Of a stretch of DNA of 64,000 bases, positions 8,880 to 17,042 are shown one piece after another (within the stretch, counting starts at the first letter, position 1; each line of letters starts with the position of its first letter). The DNA is taken from contig NZ_CP011409.1 in NCBI RefSeq assembly GCF_001267925.1, positions 992,001-1,056,000 of the forward strand. Direction: 5' to 3'. The position numbers and the translations under genes are program-made. This DNA is from Herbaspirillum hiltneri N3. Lineage in GTDB: Bacteria > Pseudomonadota > Gammaproteobacteria > Burkholderiales > Burkholderiaceae_D. The notes below the pieces were generated by a model that was not told the origin of the DNA, did not search any database, and saw nothing but the letters and a program-made list of their open reading frames with translations.

Positions 8880-9773
8880 CTACCACTTCATTTCGCCCTT
8901 GGCGACCTTGGCGCTCAGCTCCAGCGACGAGACGTTGGCCGGCGCAGGATAGCGTGCCTTCATGGCGGCGATCAGTGCGGCGGAGTCGGTCGCCTTGGCG
9001 CTTTCAGCATCGAAGGCCTTGATGTAATCGTGGGTGTATTTGACGGACGCGATGTTCATCGGCGCGCCTGCGGCGTAGTGGCCGGGGACGACGGTTTTCG
9101 GTTTCAGCTTTTCGATGCGGGCCAATGTGCCGAGCCAGTCCTTGTGCGATTGCGCGCCCTGCGTATCCGCCATCCAGACATGCAGATTGCCGTCCACGAC
9201 CACGCCGCCGACCACGGCCCTGATCGAAGGAATCCAGACGAAGCTGCGTTCAGGTTGCGGACCGTCGAGACCGACCACTTGCAGCTTCTTGCCTTCCAGC
9301 GTCAGCGAGTCGCCGTCGAGGACGTCCGGTACGACGAGTTGCGTCGGCGCATCGGCGCCCAGCTTCGGTCCCCAGAACGCCAGCTTGCCGGCCATGGTTT
9401 CCTTGATGTGCGCAACGGTTTGCGGCGTCGCCAGGATCTTCACGTCGGGATAGGCGGCCTTGATGGTGTCGAGGCCGAAGTAGTAATCCGGGTCGCCGTG
9501 GCTGATATAAATCGCCACCAGCTTCTTGCCGCCGGCGCGGATCTTTGCGACGACTTGTTCGGCTTGCGCACGGCCGAACTGAGCGTCAACCAGGATAGCG
9601 TCTTGCTTGCCGCTGACCAGCACCGAGCTGACCGGGAACAAGGCCTGCTCGCCAGGGTTGTAGACATTCAGGGTGAGGGCCTCGGCAGCAACAGCATTAC
9701 CAGCGGCAAGGAATCCCGCGGCGGCGGCCAGCGCCAGCAGCGGACGGGAAATAGTGCGAATGTTCAGATGCAT
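8880..9773 (-). CDS. Exported metallo-beta-lactamase-fold protein with altered metal motif
   Basis: Protein of 297 aa with a signal peptide ending about residue 30 (AGNAVAA). The strand-loop after VAIYIS reads His92-Gly-Asp94-Pro-Asp96-Tyr97, where classical enzymes have HxHxDH, so two metal ligands differ. A later VVPGHYAAG supplies a conserved His. It may still bind one metal, or belong to a subgroup with its own site, as in MBL proteins annotated as quorum-quenching Vmh-like. Start 9773 has GGAGAG 6 nt upstream. It is divergent from a LysR gene, which probably controls it together with the FrnE-like gene. Confidence 0.8.
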   Translation of the reverse strand: MHLNIRTISRPLLALAAAAGFLAAGNAVAAEALTLNVYNPGEQALFPVSSVLVSGKQDAILVDAQFGRAQAEQVVAKIRAGGKKLVAIYISHGDPDYYFGLDTIKAAYPDVKILATPQTVAHIKETMAGKLAFWGPKLGADAPTQLVVPDVLDGDSLTLEGKKLQVVGLDGPQPERSFVWIPSIRAVVGGVVVDGNLHVWMADTQGAQSHKDWLGTLARIEKLKPKTVVPGHYAAGAPMNIASVKYTHDYIKAFDAESAKATDSAALIAAMKARYPAPANVSSLELSAKVAKGEMKW

Positions 9774-9921
9774 GTTGATCTCTCCAAAGTAGTTCAAAGG
9801 TCAGGAACGGGAAACTGCGATGGGTGAAGATTAATGATTTATTTGTTTTTGAAAAACAGCATAATGGAACATAGTTTGTTTCTGAAATCGGACAAATGGA
9901 ATCAGGCATGGAGAACACAAC

Positions 9922-10824
9922 ATGGACAGATTGACGGCAATGCAGGTTTTCGTGACGGTGGTCGACAGCGGCAGCCAGTCGGCGGCGGCCTTGCAGCTGG
10001 ACCTGTCGCGGCCGGTGATTTCGCGCTACCTGGCGGAGCTGGAAGAGTGGGTCGGCGCGCGGCTGCTGCATCGGACCACGCGCCGCCTGAGCCTGACGCC
10101 GGCGGGCAACGAGATTCTCGCCCGTTGCCGCCGGATGCTCGAGGCGGCTGGCGATCTGCAAAACGCGGTCAGTCAGCCGCAGCAGGCGCCCAAGGGATTG
10201 CTGCGCATCACCACCAGCACCTCGTTCGGCCCGCAGCTGGTGCGCGCGGTGACGGAGTATTGCAAGCGCTATCCGGATGTGGCGGTCGATCTCGTGATGC
10301 TGGACCGTACCGTCAACCTGGTGGAAGAGCGCATCGATCTGGCCATTCGCATGACGACGCGGCTCGATTCCAGCTTGATCGCACGCAAGCTGTCGGTGTG
10401 CCGTTCAACGATCTGCGCCTCGCCCGCTTACCTGCGCGAGCACGGCACGCCCAAGAAGGTGGAAGACCTGGCGCTGCACAATTGCCTGACGCATTCCTAC
10501 GTGGGCAAGAGCCTGTGGGAGTTCGACTACAAGGGCACGCGCAGTTCGGTGGCGGTGGGCGGCAACATAAGCGCCAATGAAGCGATGGTCTTGCTGGCGG
10601 CGGCATTGGCCGGCGCCGGCGTGGCGCATCTGCCGTCCTATGCTGCGGCGCCCTACGTGGCTTCGGGCGAGCTGGTGGCCTTGCTGCCCAGGCATGAGCC
10701 GACCGTGCTCGACATTTACGGCGTGTACGCGTCGCGCAAGCACATGCCGGCGACCTTGCGCACGATGCTGGATTTTCTGGCGGAGAGATTTGCCGGAGAA
10801 CCGGACTGGCAACTGACGGCGTAG
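9922..10824 (+). CDS. LysR-family transcriptional regulator
   Basis: Regulator of 300 aa. Residues 1-60 form the winged helix (MDRLTAMQVFVTVVDSGSQS, then LDLSRPVISRYLAELEEWVG). The rest is the periplasmic-binding-like effector domain. The recognition helix carries SRPVISR, typical of the AaeR/DmlR/YafC branch. It is divergent from the MBL-fold/FrnE operon with a 148-bp gap and likely regulates it. Ligand unknown. Confidence 0.88.
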   Translation: MDRLTAMQVFVTVVDSGSQSAAALQLDLSRPVISRYLAELEEWVGARLLHRTTRRLSLTPAGNEILARCRRMLEAAGDLQNAVSQPQQAPKGLLRITTSTSFGPQLVRAVTEYCKRYPDVAVDLVMLDRTVNLVEERIDLAIRMTTRLDSSLIARKLSVCRSTICASPAYLREHGTPKKVEDLALHNCLTHSYVGKSLWEFDYKGTRSSVAVGGNISANEAMVLLAAALAGAGVAHLPSYAAAPYVASGELVALLPRHEPTVLDIYGVYASRKHMPATLRTMLDFLAERFAGEPDWQLTA

Positions 10825-10835
10825 TCGTTCCGCAG

Positions 10836-11396
10836 CTACGGAGTAATGCTGAGCAGCTTGTGTACGAGTTCGGAAGACGTCGCCGCGCCGAACTTGCGCA
10901 TCAGCCGGGCGCGATGCATTTCCACCGTGCGCGGACTCAGTTCGACCTGGCGCGCGATCAGCTTGCTGGTCTTGCCTTCCACCAGCAACGCGGCGATTTC
11001 GCGCTCGCGCGGCGTCAGTCCCGGCGCCAGCGGACGCTTGGCGCTGACGTCCTCGAAGGTCCAGATGCCGGCCGCATGCGGATCGCCCTGCACCAGCGAG
11101 GCGCCGGTGACGTGGCACCAGAACATCTCATCGTTGGCGCGCTTCATGATGCGCTCGTCGGAGTAGAAGCCCTTTTCGTTGAGGATGGGCACCAGGCGTA
11201 CGCCGGTACGCTCGAATTCGTCTGCAGTCGGATACAGGACCTTGAAGGACTTGCCTGACAATTCCCCCGGCGCATAGCCGAACATCTTCGCCAGCGCCAG
11301 GTTGCTTTGCTGGATCACGCGATTGTGCGAGACACACATGCCGATCGGGGCATGCATGAATACTTGTTCAAAGTCGATCGAATGCGAGTTGCTCAT
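10836..11396 (-). CDS. PAS-LuxR family transcriptional regulator
   Basis: Protein of 186 aa. Residues about 5-115 form a PAS sensor domain, including FEQVFMHAPIGMCVS and FGYAPGELSGKSF. Residues about 125-180 are a LuxR/NarL HTH (LTPREREIAALLVEGKTSKL followed by RTVEMHRARLMRKFGA). There is no receiver domain. It is divergent from scoAB, and two inverted copies of GTAAAAATAC lie in the gap. It probably activates or represses the CoA-transferase operon. Ligand or cofactor of the PAS domain is unknown. Confidence 0.88.
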   Translation of the reverse strand: MSNSHSIDFEQVFMHAPIGMCVSHNRVIQQSNLALAKMFGYAPGELSGKSFKVLYPTADEFERTGVRLVPILNEKGFYSDERIMKRANDEMFWCHVTGASLVQGDPHAAGIWTFEDVSAKRPLAPGLTPREREIAALLVEGKTSKLIARQVELSPRTVEMHRARLMRKFGAATSSELVHKLLSITP

Positions 11397-11419
11397 GATG
11401 TGCTGCCAAATGCGGTATC

Positions 11420-11480
11420 GTAAAAATACTGTTGAGAATCCCCAATAATAAGGCCTGGCGGGAGTTCTAGGTATTTTTAC
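11420..11480. promoter_or_regulatory. Paired inverted motif between the PAS-LuxR gene and scoA
   Basis: GTAAAAATAC at 11420-11429 and its exact reverse complement GTATTTTTAC at 11471-11480 are separated by 41 bp. The similarity extends on the outer flanks (CGATACC versus CCGTATT). Two facing half-sites in a divergent promoter region suggest an operator for the adjacent LuxR-type regulator. This is inference. Confidence 0.5.
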
Positions 11481-11555
11481 CGTATTGTTGCTGCCCTATC
11501 AGCGTCCTATGATGCCAGCTGACATTTTGAACCTATAAGAATCGAAAGGAGACAC

Positions 11556-12260
11556 GTGAATAAAGTCTATCCCGACGCGTCCAGCGCGTTATCCGGCATC
11601 GTCAAGGACGGCCAGACGATTGCCGTCGGCGGCTTCGGCCTGTGCGGCATTCCTGAGGCACTGATCGCCGCGCTGCGCGACTCCGGCGTACAGAACCTCA
11701 CGGCGATTTCCAACAACGCCGGCGTCGACGGTTTCGGCCTGGGCCAACTGCTCAACACCCGCCAGATCAAGAAAATGATCGCCTCCTACGTTGGTGAAAA
11801 CAAGGAATTCGAACGCCAATACCTGGCCGGCGAACTGGAGCTCGAATTCACCCCGCAAGGTACGCTGGCCGAGAAGCTGCGCGCCGGCGGCGCCGGCATC
11901 CCGGCGTTCTTCACCAAGACCGGCGTGGGCACGCTGGTGGCCGAAGGCAAGGAAATCCGCGAGTTCGACGGCGCCCGGTACGTCATGGAACGCTCGCTGG
12001 TAGCCGACATCTCGCTGGTCAAGGCGCAGAAGGCCGACCGTGCCGGCAACCTGATTTTCAACAAGACCGCGCGCAACTTCAACCCCAACGTCGCCATGGC
12101 CGGCAAGATCACCATCGTCGAAGTCGAGGAACTGGTGGACATCGGCGAGCTCGACCCGGACCAGATCCATACCGCCGGCATCTTCGTGCACCGCATCGTG
12201 GTCAACGCCACGCCGGAAAAGCGCATCGAACAACGCACGGTTTCGGCTGCGGCGAAATAA
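11556..12260 (+). CDS. scoA: 3-oxoacid CoA-transferase subunit A
   Basis: Alpha subunit, 234 aa, of succinyl-CoA:3-ketoacid CoA-transferase. It activates acetoacetate with CoA from succinyl-CoA. The glycine-rich [13 protein letters not shown] near residue 27 and later [20 protein letters not shown] are family signatures. It starts with GTG, with AAAGGAG about 7 nt upstream. The stop is 7 bp before the open frame of subunit B. The substrate assignment is from family resemblance. Confidence 0.92.
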   Translation: MNKVYPDASSALSGIVKDGQTIAVGGFGLCGIPEALIAALRDSGVQNLTAISNNAGVDGFGLGQLLNTRQIKKMIASYVGENKEFERQYLAGELELEFTPQGTLAEKLRAGGAGIPAFFTKTGVGTLVAEGKEIREFDGARYVMERSLVADISLVKAQKADRAGNLIFNKTARNFNPNVAMAGKITIVEVEELVDIGELDPDQIHTAGIFVHRIVVNATPEKRIEQRTVSAAAK

Positions 12261-12267
12261 GGAGATC

Positions 12268-12891
12268 ATGAAATGGCATGGACCAGAGACGAAATGGCTT
12301 TACGTCAACCTCGGCATCGGCTTGCCGACGCTGGTTGCCAATCACGTCCCCAAGGACATTGAAGTCTGGCTGCAATCGGAAAACGGCCTGCTCGGCATCG
12401 GCCCGTTCCCGGCCGAAGACAAGGTCGACGCCGACCTGATCAACGCCGGCAAGCAAACGGTGACGACCATCCCCGGCTCATCCTTCTTCTCGTCGGCGGA
12501 CTCCTTCGGCATGATCCGCGGCGGCAAGATCAACATCGCGATTCTGGGTGCGATGCAGGTCTCGCAGCAGGGCGATCTGGCCAACTGGATGATTCCGGGA
12601 AAGATGGTCAAGGGTATGGGCGGCGCGATGGACCTGGTGGCCGGTGTCGGCCGCGTGGTGGTGCTGATGGAGCACGTCGCCAAGGGCAAGGACGGCAGCA
12701 TCTCGCAAAAGATCCTGAAGCAATGCAACCTGCCGCTGACGGGCGTGGGCGTGGTCAATCGCATCATCACCGACCTTGGCGTGATCGATGTGACGCCGAG
12801 TGGCCAGAAGCTGATCGAGCTGGCCACGGGCGTGAGCAAGGAAGACGTGATCGCCAACACCGAAGCGGAGCTGGACGTCAGCGCGGTGTGA
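12268..12891 (+). CDS. scoB: 3-oxoacid CoA-transferase subunit B, N-terminus apparently disrupted by a small deletion
   Basis: Beta subunit with the catalytic glutamate in [12 protein letters not shown] and the usual GGAMDLVAG and VDVTP-like segments. The open frame begins at 12268 ([10 protein letters not shown]), which is not family-like. In another frame an ATG at 12273, with ideal spacing to AAGGAG, reads MAWTRDEMA, the normal ScoB start. That frame then loses phase just before YVNLGIG, where about 11 residues of the family (an RAAxEL-DGF-like segment) are missing. About 30 nt, not a multiple of three, thus appears deleted near 12297-12300. The 12268 start restores an open frame but sits only 3 nt from GGAG. 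Function is uncertain; a sequencing error is possible. Confidence 0.8.
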   Translation: MKWHGPETKWLYVNLGIGLPTLVANHVPKDIEVWLQSENGLLGIGPFPAEDKVDADLINAGKQTVTTIPGSSFFSSADSFGMIRGGKINIAILGAMQVSQQGDLANWMIPGKMVKGMGGAMDLVAGVGRVVVLMEHVAKGKDGSISQKILKQCNLPLTGVGVVNRIITDLGVIDVTPSGQKLIELATGVSKEDVIANTEAELDVSAV

Positions 12892-12933
12892 TCCGGATAC
12901 GCAAGTTTGTTCTGCGTTCTCTTCGGAGAGCGG

Positions 12934-12966
12934 ACGGTACAGGGGTCGAAGCCTGTACCGTTTTTT
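12934..12966 (+). terminator. Intrinsic terminator of scoAB
   Basis: Stem ACGGTACAGG (12934-12943) and CCTGTACCGT (12952-12961) with an 8-nt loop and a six-T tract, 43 bp after the scoB stop. The AT-poor 5' side suggests it acts only on the plus strand. Confidence 0.85.
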
Positions 12967-12988
12967 ATGCGCGTTTGATTTGCTCTGT

Positions 12989-14728
12989 TCAGCGCCGCGC
13001 CAGCCGTTCGCGCACGTGTTCTTCATGGAATACGGTGTGCGCCGGTTTGACCAGGTCGCTGCGGCTGACAATGCCGATCAGTTGCAGCGACGATGCATCG
13101 GCCACCACCGGCAGGCGTTCGACGTGATGCGCCGCCATGCGCCGTGCGATCGACTGGCAGGTTTCCGTGGAGAAGGCCAGCAGCGAGGTGGATGACGCCA
13201 GCATGTCGCCGATCGGCGTCGTGCCGGCATGCCGGCCGAGCTGCGCCAGCAGGGTGTCGCGATCAAGCATGCCGAGCAATTTTCCGTGGCTGTCGCAGAC
13301 AGGGAAGGCGCGGTGCTGTTGTGTCGCGCCGAAGTAGGTGGCGGCGATTTCCGCCAGGCGGAGCGAACCCGGAATAGAGATGGCATCGCGCGTCATGACT
13401 TCTTCCACGAACATGCGTTCCTGCGGATCGACGCTGTATTCGCGATAGATGTGCAGGCCGCGTCTCGCGATTTTTTCCGTCATGATGGAACGACGCATGA
13501 GCAGCACCGTAAAACCGTAAGCGATCCCGGTCGCCAGCAGCAGCGGCAGGAAGGCGTTGAAGTCGCCAGTCAGCCCCAGCGCAAACACGGCTGCGGTCAG
13601 CGGCGCGCCGAGCACGCCGGCCAGCACCGCCGCCATGCACACCAGCGGCCATAGAGTCGGATCGCTGCCCGGCACCAGATAGGCGATTGCGGTGCCAAGT
13701 CCGGCGCCCAGCATCAGCAACGGCGCCAGCACGCCGCCTGAAGTGCCGGAGCCCAGCGCAATCACCCAGATGATCGCCTTTACCGCCAGCAAGGCGAGCA
13801 CCGCCGATATGGCCAGGTGATGGTTGAGCAGATCGGCGATGACGTCATAGCCCACGCCCAGCGCGCGCGGCTCGAAATAGCCGCCGATGCCGACCGCCAC
13901 CGCGCCCAGCGCCGGCCACCACATCCAGTGCAGCGGCAAGGCGTGGAAACGGTCCTCGATCCAGTACAAGGCCACCGACATCGCCGCCGACAACGCACCG
14001 CTCAGCACCCCGGCGACAACGCATACCAGCAGCGCCGACAAGCCGACCGGATCGGTGTGCAGCGGGAACAAAGGGCCCGGTTCCAGCAGCAGCGGCCGCG
14101 CAAAACCGGCCACCGCGCACGCCAGGATCACCGGCAACAGACTGCGCGGCCGCCATTCGAACAGCAGCAATTCCACCGCCAGCAGCACCGCCGCAACCGG
14201 TGTGCCGAACACGGCGGTCATGCCGGCCGTGGCGCCCGCGACCAGCAGGGTTTTGCGCTCGGCCGCGCTGACGTGGAAATGCTGTGCGATCAGAGAGCCG
14301 ATCGCGCCGCCGGTCATGATGATCGGTCCTTCGGCGCCGAACGGTCCGCCGCTGCCGATCACGATGCCGGAAGCCAGCGGTTTCAGCAGCGCGACCTTGG
14401 CGGACATTTTGCTCTTGCCGAACAGGATCGCTTCGATGGCTTCCGGAATGCCGTGGCCGCGGATCTTGTCCGAGCCGAAGCGCGCCATCAGTCCGACGAT
14501 CAGGCCGCCGATGACCGGCACGACCACCACCGCCATTCCCAGCGCGTGGGTTGCAGGCGAGCGATCCGCAAACGACAGCGTCTGGAAGAAAAACAGATTG
14601 GTGAAGAAATGGATCAGGTTCAGCAGCACGAAAGCGGCAACGGTGCTGATGCCGCCGATCACGACGGCGATACCGGCAAGGAAAAGTACGCGGCGGTCGA
14701 GGCCGAAGTCGCGTTGGTGGCGATGCAT
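12989..14728 (-). CDS. ClC-family chloride channel/antiporter with C-terminal CBS pair
   Basis: Membrane protein of 579 aa. Residues about 10-430 are the ClC core. It has GSGGPFGAEGPIIMTGG, whose Glu in GAEGP is at the position of the gating glutamate, and GSGTSGGVLAPLLMLGAG for the second anion-binding helix. Residues about 455-579 hold two CBS domains (VMTRDAISIPGS and DMLASSTSLL segments). The start at 14728 (MHRHQRDFGLD) was chosen because the 22-residue extension from 14794 is not family-like; neither has a strong Shine-Dalgarno. It is monocistronic and converges on scoAB. Confidence 0.88.
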   Translation of the reverse strand: MHRHQRDFGLDRRVLFLAGIAVVIGGISTVAAFVLLNLIHFFTNLFFFQTLSFADRSPATHALGMAVVVVPVIGGLIVGLMARFGSDKIRGHGIPEAIEAILFGKSKMSAKVALLKPLASGIVIGSGGPFGAEGPIIMTGGAIGSLIAQHFHVSAAERKTLLVAGATAGMTAVFGTPVAAVLLAVELLLFEWRPRSLLPVILACAVAGFARPLLLEPGPLFPLHTDPVGLSALLVCVVAGVLSGALSAAMSVALYWIEDRFHALPLHWMWWPALGAVAVGIGGYFEPRALGVGYDVIADLLNHHLAISAVLALLAVKAIIWVIALGSGTSGGVLAPLLMLGAGLGTAIAYLVPGSDPTLWPLVCMAAVLAGVLGAPLTAAVFALGLTGDFNAFLPLLLATGIAYGFTVLLMRRSIMTEKIARRGLHIYREYSVDPQERMFVEEVMTRDAISIPGSLRLAEIAATYFGATQQHRAFPVCDSHGKLLGMLDRDTLLAQLGRHAGTTPIGDMLASSTSLLAFSTETCQSIARRMAAHHVERLPVVADASSLQLIGIVSRSDLVKPAHTVFHEEHVRERLARR

Positions 14729-15005
14729 GATGGATTCGGAAAGGGTGAAAAGGGGCGGCGCATTCGGAAAAATTGGCGCAATTAAATATATCACAATGTG
14801 ATGTATTTAATGAATTTGAGTGGAAAAATCGATTTGTCGTTGATATTTTTCGTTGTTCTATATGGAATGTTTTCGTAATTCGATACTGATCAAATCGAGT
14901 TCTATGGAGATGAAGGGTGCTCGTAACGATTGGTAACCATTCGCGCCTCCGATTGCATTCGCGCGCGTTCATAATACAAAGCCCTTACAACCGACGGAAG
15001 ACAAC

Positions 15006-15344
15006 ATGAAGCTGGAAACCAGTCAAAAAGACGGCGTGATGATCGTACGTGCGGCTGGCCGTCTGGATGCCAATGGCGTCGGCGAATTCGTGGTTCAGTT
15101 GCGCGAGCAATGCGATGGCACGGCAAAGAAGTTGATTCTCGATTTCAGCGGCCTGACCGAACTCGGTGCGGACGGATTGCGGGTGCTGTATCTGCTCAGC
15201 AAAAAAAATCAAGGCGCACGGGATTGCCTGCTGGTGACCGGCATGCGTCCGTGCGTGCGCGATGTCTTTGACGACAGCGGCTTTGCGGCGCTCTACAAAG
15301 TGGTCGATACCGTCGAAGAATGGCCGCACGCAAGCCACGCGTAA
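15006..15344 (+). CDS. STAS-domain protein (anti-sigma factor antagonist-like)
   Basis: Single-domain STAS protein of 112 aa. It opens with KDGVMIVRAAGRLDANGVGE and has the LILDFSGLTELGADGLRVL segment. There the phosphorylatable Ser of SpoIIAA-type proteins would sit in the TELGADGLR loop, but no Ser or Thr other than the TE threonine is at that place. It may act as a binding partner in a switch without phosphorylation, or in a phospholipid-asymmetry or signalling system. No partner anti-sigma factor is adjacent. Confidence 0.8.
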   Translation: MKLETSQKDGVMIVRAAGRLDANGVGEFVVQLREQCDGTAKKLILDFSGLTELGADGLRVLYLLSKKNQGARDCLLVTGMRPCVRDVFDDSGFAALYKVVDTVEEWPHASHA

Positions 15345-15408
15345 TACGGCGCGAATCCTTCCGCCTCAGGATCAGGCCATCGCATCAGATCCCTCCCGTG
15401 CAGAACTG

Positions 15409-16050
15409 CTATGCCGCCAGCGGCGTGGCGGGCATCGGTACGAACTTCGGCAGACTCTCGATACGCGCGATCCAGCCGCGCACGTGGGTGTACGCATCGA
15501 GGCTGACGCCGCCTTCGGGCGCGTGCGCGACGTAGCTGTAACAGGCGATATCGGCAATCGTCGGACGCGTGCCGACCAGGAAGCTGCGACCGGCAAGGTG
15601 GTCGTCGAGCAGTTGCAGCAACGCCGCCGCCTTCTGTGTCGCCAGCGCGTAGTCGTGCGGCGCGCCGAACACCTTCACCAGACGCGCCTTGCCGGGACCT
15701 TCCAGCACTTCACCCGATGCCAGCGACAGGAACTGCTGCACGCGCGCCGCATCGGCCGGGTCCGACGGCAACCATCCGGCTTCGCCATATTGTCGGGCCA
15801 GGTACACCAGGATGGCGGTCGAGTCATACAGCGTGATGTCGCCGTCTTCGATCACCGGCACCTGTCCGCGCGGATTCTTGGCCAGGAAGGCCGCGTCCTT
15901 CTGCGCTTTCTTCGGCAAATCCACGTAGATGAATTCGTAAGGCAGGTCCAGCAGCGTCAGGAACAATTCGACCCGGTGGCTATGGCCGGACAGTGGAAAG
16001 CCGTACAGGCGGATGGGTTGGGCGGGTTGTCTGGCTGGGCTGGTCGACAT
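15409..16050 (-). CDS. Glutathione S-transferase family protein
   Basis: Cytosolic GST of 213 aa. The N-terminal thioredoxin-like part contains RGQVPVIEDGDITLYDSTAI with the cis-Pro and the Asp-Ser pair that binds the glutathione gamma-glutamyl group. The C-terminal helical domain includes FLVGTRPTIADIACY, the usual GST N-capping segment. Start 16050 has AAGGAG 6 nt upstream. It is divergent from a TetR gene, and a perfect palindrome lies in its promoter, so it is probably derepressed by an electrophile or other inducer. Confidence 0.9.
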   Translation of the reverse strand: MSTSPARQPAQPIRLYGFPLSGHSHRVELFLTLLDLPYEFIYVDLPKKAQKDAAFLAKNPRGQVPVIEDGDITLYDSTAILVYLARQYGEAGWLPSDPADAARVQQFLSLASGEVLEGPGKARLVKVFGAPHDYALATQKAAALLQLLDDHLAGRSFLVGTRPTIADIACYSYVAHAPEGGVSLDAYTHVRGWIARIESLPKFVPMPATPLAA

Positions 16051-16117
16051 GGAAGACTCCTTAAGGTGGCGATGCGGATCGAGGGAAATATGCAAGTTCG
16101 GCAATCTCTCAGAAACC

Positions 16118-16135
16118 GTACCGAACGTTCGGTAC
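16118..16135. promoter_or_regulatory. Perfect 18-bp palindrome, predicted TetR operator
   Basis: GTACCGAACGTTCGGTAC is its own reverse complement. It lies 67 bp upstream of the GST start and 116 bp upstream of the TetR start, in their shared promoter region. The ACCGnnCGGT style is common for TetR operators. It probably serves both autoregulation and GST control. Confidence 0.78.
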
Positions 16136-16251
16136 AATAAACAATCGAAAGCAGGCTGTCAAATAAATCTATAATCCTTGAAACGCAAAACGGCGCCGCC
16201 ATCTGTCCAGTGCAGCCGCCAACGACGCAGTCCCTCACCGAAGTCATATTT

Positions 16252-16812
16252 ATGCCCGCACCCACCCTGTCCCGAGACGAAGTCGTCCAACGCATCCTCG
16301 CCGAATTCCGCCGCTCCGGATACCAGGGAGCGACCCTGGCGAGCCTGTCGGAGGCAACCGGCCTGGGCAAGTCCAGCCTCTATCACTACTTCCCCAACGG
16401 CAAGGCCGACATGGGTGAGGCGGCCTTGCAAGCCGTGGGAATATGGCTCGGCGAAAACGTCCTGCCGGCGCTGAGCGAACCAGGATCGCCGGAAAAGCGC
16501 CTGAAGAAATTCAGCGCCGGCCTCAGCGAGTTCTACGCCAAAGGCTCCAAGCCTTGTCTTACCGACTTGTTCACGATCGGCGAAGCCGGCGAGCTGTATC
16601 AGCAATACCTGAAGCAGCGCCTCGGCGGCCTGATCAAGGCGCTGGCCGCCGTCGTGGCCGAAACCGGCGTCAGCGCGGAAGAGGCCGGCCGCCGTGCCGA
16701 AGACGCGATGATCACGCTGCACGGCTCGCTGGTGGTTTCGCGCGCGCTGGGCAGCACGGCGCCGTTTACGCGCACCATGCGCAATTTTCCGGCCGTCCTG
16801 CTCGGACAGTAA
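16252..16812 (+). CDS. TetR/AcrR-family repressor
   Basis: Protein of 186 aa. Residues about 10-55 are the HTH (GATLASLSEATGLGKSSLYHY). The C-terminal domain resembles the LmrA/YxaF-like group (GDLFTIGEAG-like helix). The start at 16252 follows TATTT without a strong Shine-Dalgarno. A start at 16210 would add 14 residues. Located divergent to the GST gene with a palindromic operator between them. Confidence 0.88.
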   Translation: MPAPTLSRDEVVQRILAEFRRSGYQGATLASLSEATGLGKSSLYHYFPNGKADMGEAALQAVGIWLGENVLPALSEPGSPEKRLKKFSAGLSEFYAKGSKPCLTDLFTIGEAGELYQQYLKQRLGGLIKALAAVVAETGVSAEEAGRRAEDAMITLHGSLVVSRALGSTAPFTRTMRNFPAVLLGQ

Positions 16813-16975
16813 TCCGGCTCACCGCCGGCGGCCGATGTGCGGCGACGTTCGTTGCTGCACCGCATCTCCTCCGAAGTTTCCCATCCGTTCCGAGGCGTCG
16901 CCGTCAGGCACCGGACATCGTTAGGCATTCCCTATTGCATCGATTGAAATGATGAACTTGCTTGACTTTCGCCAT

Positions 16976-16999
16976 GTAACTATTATTATGAAAGTAACT
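16976..16999. promoter_or_regulatory. Predicted HxlR-regulator site in the SDR promoter
   Basis: The 24-bp element has ends GTAACTATTA and GAAAGTAACT. It lies 44 bp before the SDR start. A near copy occurs at 20806-20829 in the pump promoter and a partial inverted copy at 20773-20793. TACTAT/AGTAACT-like half-sites are typical of HxlR/YodB regulators, and an HxlR gene lies in this operon. Confidence 0.6.
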
Positions 17000-17042
17000 G
17001 ACCGAATCGTCGGGCATTACCGCTAACCCTTTGGAGAACACA

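Noticed and set aside
9834-10580. 248-codon plus-strand frame overlapping the LysR gene at 9922
   Set aside because: It is an alternative frame of the LysR gene; the LysR frame has the HTH and effector domain.
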